This document shows positions 38,280 to 44,543 of a stretch of DNA of 64,000 nt, in pieces. The notes beneath the pieces are model-generated. The model saw only the letters and a list, made by a program, of their open reading frames with translations. It was not told the DNA's origin and did no database searches. The stretch comes from Hoylesella loescheii DSM 19665 = JCM 12249 = ATCC 15930. GTDB lineage: Bacteria; Bacteroidota; Bacteroidia; Bacteroidales; Bacteroidaceae. The stretch covers positions 1 through 64,000 of the forward strand of contig NZ_KB899212.1 in the NCBI RefSeq assembly GCF_000378085.1. The letters run 5' to 3'. How positions within the stretch are numbered: the first letter of the stretch is position 1; every line of letters starts with the position of its first letter. A program made the position numbers and the translations under genes.

Positions 38280-40256
38280 ATGTATACGGATGATAAGGTA
38301 ACAGCCTATATAACAAGTAAAGAGTTGCTTTTCAATATAGAAAGCCTGGACGAACTGCGAAATCTGAAAGTGAACTTTGGGCGTCGTTTGGAGAGTCGCA
38401 CAAGGCACGAAGACCTAACCGACGCACTACGCTTTCGTGTGCACGACCCCCTGTGGATGCTTTCCCGACAATGGCAGTTGGGCGAGTTTAAGGGCAATAA
38501 CGCAGGCTCGGCACTCAACGTAAAATGCCGCGTAAACCGTAAAAAGGCGGCTGTGAAATGGCAGCCAAAGGAAGATATGCCTATCGAGCCCGAAGTGGAA
38601 GGCGTAAACCACGACATCACTCCCTTGATGCGTGTAGAGACGGCCATGTATTTCCTCGATCTTTTGCAAGGTCGTTTTCCACAGATAGATCGTGCAGGAG
38701 CGTTGAAAGCCTTACGTGAACTCTTTCCCTTAGGTGATTTGGTTGCTGGTTTTGGCCATAGTAGTTTCGACGAAAAGGAAGTGCAAGATCACACGCGTAA
38801 GCTTAACGCACGCCTCGGTGTATTTTCCAAAAGCTTTGCTAAAAAACTTTTCGATGGCATAGAGCTTTACGAAAACCTAGCTAAACAAAATTCGCATCTC
38901 ATATTCGAGAAGCTTAAGCCCTGCGGAAAAAACTGTGTCGACTTTATTGAGGAAAGGCTCAACGAGGTGATGTATTATGATTTCTGTGACTGGGTTCAGA
39001 AAACGTACTTCCCTCGAAGCGGTGGCAACAAGTATTGGAAGAACAACCAGTTGGGTTACGATTGCCAAATGGAGGTGGGACAACAGAAGTTCGAGGCCAA
39101 AGACTACTCTTCGGGAGAGCTTTCTTGGTACTCGTTCGACGTAACAAAAGAACAATCGTCTCAGCCGAACGATACGGGAGAAACCGAAAACATCTGGTCT
39201 ATTCCCACGCTGGCTACCTTCCCTGGTGCACCCAGCAAACGCTTGTGGGAGTTCGAAGATAATAAGGTGTTCTTGGGAAATGCTGTTGGCATGCAGGCCA
39301 AAGGTAATATTGCCATGATGCAGTATGCCACCATGTACGGAAACGATTGGATGCTCATCCCACTAACAGCCCAGTTGGGTACATACTTCAGCGTAGAACG
39401 GATAGAGGTAGCCGACTCCTTCGGCATTGTCACAACCATAACAAGCATGTCGGGAAGTTCAGACGGTAATGCGGCTTCGTTCGGACAGCGATGGCAAATG
39501 TATGGAAATGTGCGCAAGGGCAAAGAGAAAACGGTGGACAAAGGCCTATTCTTGCCGCCCGCATTAAACCATATTATGGAGAGTAAGCCAGTAGAAGAGG
39601 TGCAGATGTTGCGCGACGAGATGGCCAATATGGTGTGGGGCGTAGAGACTAATGCGTCCGACGGATGTGGCGGAAATATCGACCTTGTTATGGAAGCGGC
39701 ACAAGTGCAAGCCTTTATGGATGAACAAAACGCTCAGAAAAATGCAAGCGAAAAGTCTGAACTAAGCTTGAAGGGTGCGGGTAATGGCTCGATGAACGCC
39801 GCGGGTAACCGACCGGCCGACTATGCTTACGTGTTGCAAACGCAGGTGCCACTCAACTGGATACCCTTTGTGCCACAGCATCCCGCAAAAGACAAGAACG
39901 ACGGAGACCCGTTCTTCCTCGGTGGGCGCGACATTGTGTTGAGACGCGGAAAAATGCCACGTGTCGTCAATGGCAAACGCGTGGCGGCACTCCCCCGAAC
40001 GCAGTTCCTTTCGCAGGGATTAAGACGTGATTTGAAAAATGATAATTATGCAAATTATTCGCCACTCTTTATTAACGAAGAAGAGGTACAGCAAGTAGGC
40101 ACGCGCGTAGTGAAGAATTTCCAGCGCGCAAGATGGATTAACGGCCAGACATTCAATTGGTTAGGTTATCAAACGCAGATAAAGGGAATGCAGGCAGATA
40201 GTGGCTTGAAATACGATTCGTTAATAGATGTAAATGTGCAGAAAAAAGATGCGTAA
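38280..40256 (+). CDS. Conserved protein of unknown function, fourth gene of the DUF6603 cassette
   Basis: A 658-residue protein without signal peptide. Near residues 50-85 it has DPLWMLSRQWQLGEFKGNNA. Near the C-terminus it has LNWIPFVPQHP, LRRGKMPRV, EEEVQQVGTRVVKNFQRARW and GLKYDSLIDV. These are motifs I associate with uncharacterised proteins found beside DUF6603 genes in distant bacteria. ADPLW-type wording and the ordered motifs suggest a structural rather than catalytic role, but this is inference. It ends the operon. A promoter-like site begins four bases after its stop. Confidence 0.8.
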   Translation: MYTDDKVTAYITSKELLFNIESLDELRNLKVNFGRRLESRTRHEDLTDALRFRVHDPLWMLSRQWQLGEFKGNNAGSALNVKCRVNRKKAAVKWQPKEDMPIEPEVEGVNHDITPLMRVETAMYFLDLLQGRFPQIDRAGALKALRELFPLGDLVAGFGHSSFDEKEVQDHTRKLNARLGVFSKSFAKKLFDGIELYENLAKQNSHLIFEKLKPCGKNCVDFIEERLNEVMYYDFCDWVQKTYFPRSGGNKYWKNNQLGYDCQMEVGQQKFEAKDYSSGELSWYSFDVTKEQSSQPNDTGETENIWSIPTLATFPGAPSKRLWEFEDNKVFLGNAVGMQAKGNIAMMQYATMYGNDWMLIPLTAQLGTYFSVERIEVADSFGIVTTITSMSGSSDGNAASFGQRWQMYGNVRKGKEKTVDKGLFLPPALNHIMESKPVEEVQMLRDEMANMVWGVETNASDGCGGNIDLVMEAAQVQAFMDEQNAQKNASEKSELSLKGAGNGSMNAAGNRPADYAYVLQTQVPLNWIPFVPQHPAKDKNDGDPFFLGGRDIVLRRGKMPRVVNGKRVAALPRTQFLSQGLRRDLKNDNYANYSPLFINEEEVQQVGTRVVKNFQRARWINGQTFNWLGYQTQIKGMQADSGLKYDSLIDVNVQKKDA

Positions 40257-40260
40257 AAGC

Positions 40261-40291
40261 TTGCATGTTTGAGATATTATAACTAAATTTG
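40261..40291 (+). promoter_or_regulatory. Bacteroidetes-type promoter facing a gene-free stretch
   Basis: TTG at 40261-40263 and TAAATTTG at 40284-40291 are 20 bases apart. No convincing gene lies downstream before the terminator at 40844-40871, so a non-coding transcript is possible. Confidence 0.45.
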
Positions 40292-40297
40292 CAATAG

Positions 40298-40871
40298 ATA
40301 CTAATGGTTGCCATTTTGCGAAATGGTTGATCTTCTGGAACTCTTACTAATACAAGTTTCTTGTGATTTAGAAGAAGTCTAGTGGAGTCTGTTTGCCCCG
40401 AGTTCGCTTGGTGGTTTAATAGAGCCTTTAGAGTAAGTCGTTGTTACCTAAACTGCCTGGAGTTTTAACGTTTAAGGATATTCTTTTATGGGAGAGCTTT
40501 TAGGCTAGGCTTGATCGAAAGGTGATGCCTATAGGGAAGCAATTGCAAGCAGGCCAAATATGACCCGGATAGATACTGTAAGGATGTATTTTTTTTCTGA
40601 GTACCGACGTGAAACGGACCGACTGGCTCTGCCCTAACTGACGAATTCTACTTTATTTGTTATACGCACTAAATGGTGGTATACGAAAAAGAATGAAAAC
40701 GAAAGGAACGGCAGGAAGGGAGGAAAGGGAAAGGGAGGGAAAGGAACACCTTATAAACAAGGTGGTTTCATGTTCGCATGAAGCATTGGTTACATGTAGG
40801 GCCTGGCGGAAAAGGGGTGGTTTGCAAGTCGCAACTAATGCCCAAGGGGTAGCTTCGGCTACCCCTTTTTT
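40298..40871 (+). ncRNA. Candidate non-coding transcript of about 570 bases
   Basis: It is bounded by the promoter at 40261-40291 and the terminator at 40844-40871, and no supported gene lies inside. Frames of 80-81 codons at 40653-40902 cross the terminator and look spurious. I do not recognise RNase P RNA, tmRNA, SRP RNA or 6S RNA. The alternative is plain intergenic sequence with a chance promoter. The adjoining 40872-40999 holds nothing I can name. Confidence 0.3.
40844..40871 (+). terminator. Rho-independent terminator
   Basis: AAGGGGTAGC-TTCG-GCTACCCCTT is a perfect 10-bp stem with a stable UUCG loop, followed by TTTT. It ends any transcript from the giant-gene operon or the candidate RNA. 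Confidence 0.85.
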
Positions 40872-40999
40872 ATGTATTGCCCCTAAAAGGTTCATGGCGT
40901 AAATGTAGTTTTAATGGAGAGAGTTGGGATAATGTTGCGTCAAATTGGGTAGCGTGTATAGCGTTTGTTGGGTGAATGCGGGGTAAGAGAAATCCGTTA

Positions 41000-41090
41000 G
41001 GTCAACTGCCACGTAGCGGTAGTAGGTGAGATAGTCATTCGTTTTTATCTAATCTTTCTCAAAATGCATCGTATCTTATCCCGAATTCAG
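41000..41090 (-). repeat. About 90-bp repeat, left copy, inverted relative to 48346-48437
   Basis: Read on the minus strand, this segment matches 48346-48437 at roughly 80% over its length. Shared landmarks are GAATTCGGGATAAGAT, AGATTAGATAAAAA and AGTTGAC-x-TAACG. The pair brackets the AT-rich region with the RiPP genes and insertion sequences. It may be an intergenic repeat family rather than a true island end, since 9445-9470 carries part of the same motif. The stretch 41091-41423 shows no gene I can support. Confidence 0.7.
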
Positions 41091-41423
41091 GTATTATATG
41101 CACAGGCTCATTCGTGCCATAGTTTTTCGATAGTGTTAAACGTAATAATTAAACTTTACAAATTAATCCCTTGTTTCCTCACCATTCTAGAAGGTTTTGC
41201 CTTTAAAAACTGGTAAAAACATATCTTTAAGGCTTTCTTTTCCGACCTCGTTACGCCTCATTTTTTCCGCCGCTGCCCATGTTTTACCAACTCCCGATTT
41301 CACCAAACGACAAAGCGACATTATTTTCACGCCTCCAAATTCACTAACCAACGAAGTGTATAACACTGGCTTTTGAAGTGAATTATCAGGTTGATTACTG
41401 GATTTTTTATAAACGGGACACCT

Positions 41424-41508
41424 GTTCCAACTAAGCCGGAACACTGTTCCATATCATCTGGAACATTATTCCAACTAAGCTGGAACAGCATTCCAGCTTA
41501 GCGATAAC
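41424..41508. repeat. 22-bp periodic array of inverted half-sites (GTTCCA/TGGAAC type), second copy
   Basis: Left half-sites start at 41424 and 41446 (GTTCCA) and 41468 and 41490 (ATTCCA). Right half-sites start at 41437 (CGGAAC), 41459 and 41481 (TGGAAC) and 41503 (GATAAC). Both series have an exact 22-bp period and the same N7/N3 spacing as the array at 9656. The remaining 41509-41834 holds nothing I recognise. Confidence 0.85.
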
Positions 41509-41834
41509 ACGACATTTTACCTTAAAGAGCAGCCTAAGGAGCGGGAAAACGTCAAGCCGAATCCTACAAAACGGAAGGCACGAGGTGAGCAGTCGTAAAC
41601 TTAACATTTACGTCTAGAAGGCTCAAATCTAGCAATAAGACGTGTCAAAGCTTCCTTTAAAGCATGTCGTTTGGTTGGGGTGAATTGTATAAATAGTGCT
41701 ATATCGGCCAGTTATAAATTTTCACGAGAATCGGTTAAATGCGGGTTGATGGCGCGTTTGTGGTTTGGATAGGCGCTCACAATGTTAAAAAGCAGTACAT
41801 AATATTTACAAATAGAGGCGTTTGCCCTTACTAA

Positions 41835-41863
41835 ATAACGTGAGTTCGACGAACTCACGTTAT
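41835..41863. mobile_element. Scar of two abutted IS982-like ends
   Basis: ATAACGTGAGTTCG-A-CGAACTCACGTTAT is a perfect inverted repeat with one central base. Its arms equal the outer 12 or so bases of both ends of the element at 47245-48275 (AACGTGAGTTCG). Two element ends are therefore joined head to head with nothing between. The scar directly precedes the truncated IS3-type transposase fragment. Confidence 0.7.
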
Positions 41864-42346
41864 ATTATCCATTGGGAGCTATGTTCGAGTATGACCTCAG
41901 AAGATGTATCCAGAACAATAGACAAAGCGGTTGAAAAGACTGGTATTACACTCCAGAATCCTCCTTGCCTACTCTCAGACAATGGACCGTGCTATATTGC
42001 TTCTTCTCTCAAACAGAATCTCAGTAAGAAATATGATATCAAGCATATCCATGGCAAACCCTTGCATCCGCAGACGCAAGGAAAGATTGAACGATATCAC
42101 AGATCAATGAAAAATGTAATTAAGCTAAATCATTATTTCTGCCCCTCTGAATTAGAAAAGGCTATCGATGGGTGGGTGAAATATTATAATGAGAGAAGAT
42201 TTCATGAATTGTTGGATAATCTTACACCTAGAGACGTATATTTAGGACAAGGGGAGAAAATCAAAAAGATAAGAGAAATAATAAAGCAAAATTCAATCAA
42301 CAAAAGAATTTCTGAGAATAAAAGAATGAAACTACAGAGTAAATAA
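41864..42346 (+). pseudogene. IS3-family transposase (OrfB) fragment, 5' end missing
   Basis: About 158 codons of an rve-type integrase core remain. The frame starts at HWELCSSMTSEDVSRTIDKA and includes LLSDNGPCYIASSLKQNL (second catalytic Asp), HPQTQGKIERYHRSMK (catalytic Glu) and YYNERRFHELLDNLTPRDVY near the end. The N-terminal domain and first catalytic Asp are absent. The break falls at the IS982-like scar. The intact 3' end runs into the broken radical SAM gene on the opposite strand, so this element seems to have inserted there first. Confidence 0.85.
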
Positions 42347-43321
42347 CTATATTTGCAGTTGTGCACTTTGTTTTGACAACGTACATATGCTCACAAGGTA
42401 ATATTTTTCCAGATACGGTGATGAAAACTTTTTTACCAAATGGAAGGCAGGTACCTGTAGGTACACTTTTGCGAGAATTCTTACCATATAACAGTTCATT
42501 ATAACTTAGGTAAAAATATGGAGAGTGCATTTGTAGATAACGTGCTACAGTATCATAAGATGTACTCTCTTGAAAGTTCTCTATTTGGAGACCTCTTTCT
42601 TTTGCTACTTCTCGAGTTTTGCTTCGAAAGATTTTTTTAAATAGATCAATTTCATTTGGATTTATGCCTGTTACATTTATTTCTCCAATAAATGGTTTCT
42701 TACAAAAGTGTAAACTAAAAAAATCATTAATACCTTGTATCGTATTACGATCATTAAGAACTGCATTGAAAGTTATGTTTTTCTTGTAAAATGCAGGATA
42801 AGAAGATTTCACAATGTTTATATTATCAACGATTGTCTTATATGCAGGTTTCCCATTACGATATATTCGATAAGAAGAGCCATTTTCATCCCCATCCAAG
42901 CTTAGCAAGAGATGAAAATCTTTCTCAACAAGATACTTGATATAATGAGGAAGCAAAATTGCATTTGTTGTCATGGAAAAGACAAAATGTTTATTATAAG
43001 ATTGAAGCTGGCTTTCAACAAAAAAAACGATTTCCTTTATAAACGGCATATTTAAAAGGGGTTCTCCACCATAGAAACTTATATAAACAACAGATTCTCC
43101 TGTAGTGTCATAACCATCTTCCCATAATTTTTTATAAATGATAGAAAAGCAATTGCATCATCTGCGTGAAGATTCCTATCAGATCTAGATTCCTTGTCAG
43201 AATACAATTTACCATATCCACAATAAGTGCAATTTAAATTGCATCGTTCTGTTACTTCAAATGTAATTTGAGGTGTAGTGGCTAGGCATTCTTTAACCTC
43301 TTCTGGTGTTAACTTTATCAT
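42297..43321 (-). pseudogene. Radical SAM RiPP maturase, frameshifted and 3'-truncated
   Basis: The start MIKLTPEEVKECL leads to the radical SAM cluster Cys27-x3-Cys31-x2-Cys34 (CNLNCTYC). The frame then breaks at a run of six A on the coding strand (43128-43133). One more A would restore KKLWEDGYDTTGES and the GGEP motif (ISFYGGEPLL), continuing into the second frame from 43049. That frame reaches GTCLPFGKKVFITVSGKILPCEHM, the start of a SPASM domain, then diverges near 42385 where the IS3 fragment begins. The remaining SPASM cysteines are lost. It starts five bases after the GLPGLI gene and would have modified the peptide at 44226. Confidence 0.85.
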
Positions 43322-43325
43322 ATAT

Positions 43326-44168
43326 CTAAGGAAGTTCTATTGGTTCAAAAGGTATTGGCTTTTCATCGGTTGCAGTCATTTCTACAAGCTTTCCACTTAC
43401 AACTTTCATCCTTTTTACACCTGTTGCATTGAGTAGAGCATTTGTGGATTTAAACTGTCTTTTAATTGTTGCACTAGCTTTTTTACTATCAGTCTTTTTA
43501 GTACCGCTATATATATGGTCATATATCGGTTCGTCCACATTCTGCAAATTTGTAATAGACCATATATATTTTTTTTCCGAGTCTTCTATTTGCATAATTA
43601 GGCCAGGAAGACCTTCAAATTTATATGGTCCATAATGTATAGGAATATCTGGAGCATACCAAGCTGTATAAATACGTTTGCCAAATGTTAATGTCGCCTT
43701 ATGACATTTATGATTTAAAATTGTAATAGTTGTTCCATTAGTTAATGACCAGTTTTGCTTGACAAATTGTTCAAGGTATCTTAGCGTTCCCAATTGGAAA
43801 AACATACGATAGTTGACTAATGTTCCTTGTGAAGAATAATGATTGATAATTTCATATGGAAATACTGCATCAGAAAGATGAGGAGTTGGACGCCCCATTT
43901 TAAAGTTTGATGTAGCCAGGGTATCATAGTGTAATAATCTATCGCTGTAATCTTTGACAACTTTTGTACCTATTTGCACTATTCGAGTATCTTGATTATA
44001 TTCCTTATCATTATTGCTATATTTGAATTTTAGGCAATAAGTTATTCTATACTTAGCATGGTCAAGGACATTACTTTTTTCAATCGAGGCACAGCCTTGA
44101 GTGTAGGTTTGGCTAAATGTTAATATGACTTGTATTAACAACGCAAACGTTAAATTTATCTTTTTCAT
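43326..44168 (-). CDS. GLPGLI family protein, secreted
   Basis: The 280-residue protein has a signal peptide (MKKINLTFALLIQVILTFSQ) and the family's name motif, FEGLPGLIMQI, at about residues 183-193. The GLPGLI family is restricted to Bacteroidetes and has no established biochemistry. Members often lie near TonB-type barrels and peptide-maturation genes. Here it is between the precursor peptide and the broken radical SAM gene. Base composition is AT rich like its neighbours. Confidence 0.92.
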   Translation of the reverse strand: MKKINLTFALLIQVILTFSQTYTQGCASIEKSNVLDHAKYRITYCLKFKYSNNDKEYNQDTRIVQIGTKVVKDYSDRLLHYDTLATSNFKMGRPTPHLSDAVFPYEIINHYSSQGTLVNYRMFFQLGTLRYLEQFVKQNWSLTNGTTITILNHKCHKATLTFGKRIYTAWYAPDIPIHYGPYKFEGLPGLIMQIEDSEKKYIWSITNLQNVDEPIYDHIYSGTKKTDSKKASATIKRQFKSTNALLNATGVKRMKVVSGKLVEMTATDEKPIPFEPIELP

Positions 44169-44225
44169 ATTTCTAAATATATTAAACAGCTATGAGGATA
44201 AATCCTCTTAGCTGTAGGTTGGAAA

Positions 44226-44414
44226 CTAATGTCTTCCAATCCAGATGATAGAACTAGAGGATTCAAGATCTCCTGCGCGATTCGCCAAGCCGTTATCACT
44301 TGTTGATGACGGACCATGACAACCACACCATTCATCAGAACCACCAATAAGGTTGTTCATCTCCCTAGCTTCTAAAGCTCGTTTGGAGAACTCATGTAAT
44401 TTTAGTTTTTTCAT
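44226..44414 (-). CDS. RiPP precursor peptide, GG-Bacteroidales type
   Basis: A 62-residue peptide. The leader MKKLKLHEFSKRALEAREMN ends in NLIGG (Gly24-Gly25), a double-glycine cleavage site. The 37-residue core starts SDEWCGCHGPSS, with Cys30 and Cys32, then is rich in Ser, Gly and Asn and ends IIWIGRH. This matches radical-SAM-modified natural product precursors of Bacteroidales. It is 57 bases upstream of the GLPGLI gene. No Shine-Dalgarno is seen; the upstream sequence is AT rich. No C39 peptidase or exporter gene is in the window, so export would need genes elsewhere. Confidence 0.88.
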   Translation of the reverse strand: MKKLKLHEFSKRALEAREMNNLIGGSDEWCGCHGPSSTSDNGLANRAGDLESSSSIIWIGRH

Positions 44415-44543
44415 ACTAAATAATTAAATAAAATGTTTGTTTAAGCTAAACTTACCGTATTTTACGGATCTAAACGCTCTTTTATGATACATAATATGTT
44501 TTGGTTTCTTCTGTTTTTAAACTTGATTATTACAACTTTTCCC

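Noticed and set aside
22842..40256. Contractile injection system, type VI secretion or phage tail cluster
   Set aside because: No sheath, tube, baseplate, spike or AAA ATPase homologue is visible among the four proteins.
40653..40902. 80-81 codon frames on both strands
   Set aside because: Both cross the strong terminator at 40844-40871 and show low-complexity composition.
41187..41444. 85-codon minus-strand frame
   Set aside because: Its start lies inside the 22-bp array and it has no recognisable domain or ribosome binding site.
41509..41834. Search for an att site or tRNA at the left edge of the accessory island
   Set aside because: No tRNA fragment or direct repeat with the right edge was found; only the inverted 90-bp repeats remain as boundary candidates.
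44165..44347. 60-codon frame overlapping the RiPP precursor
   Set aside because: It is a shifted frame of the precursor gene without a leader or signal sequence.
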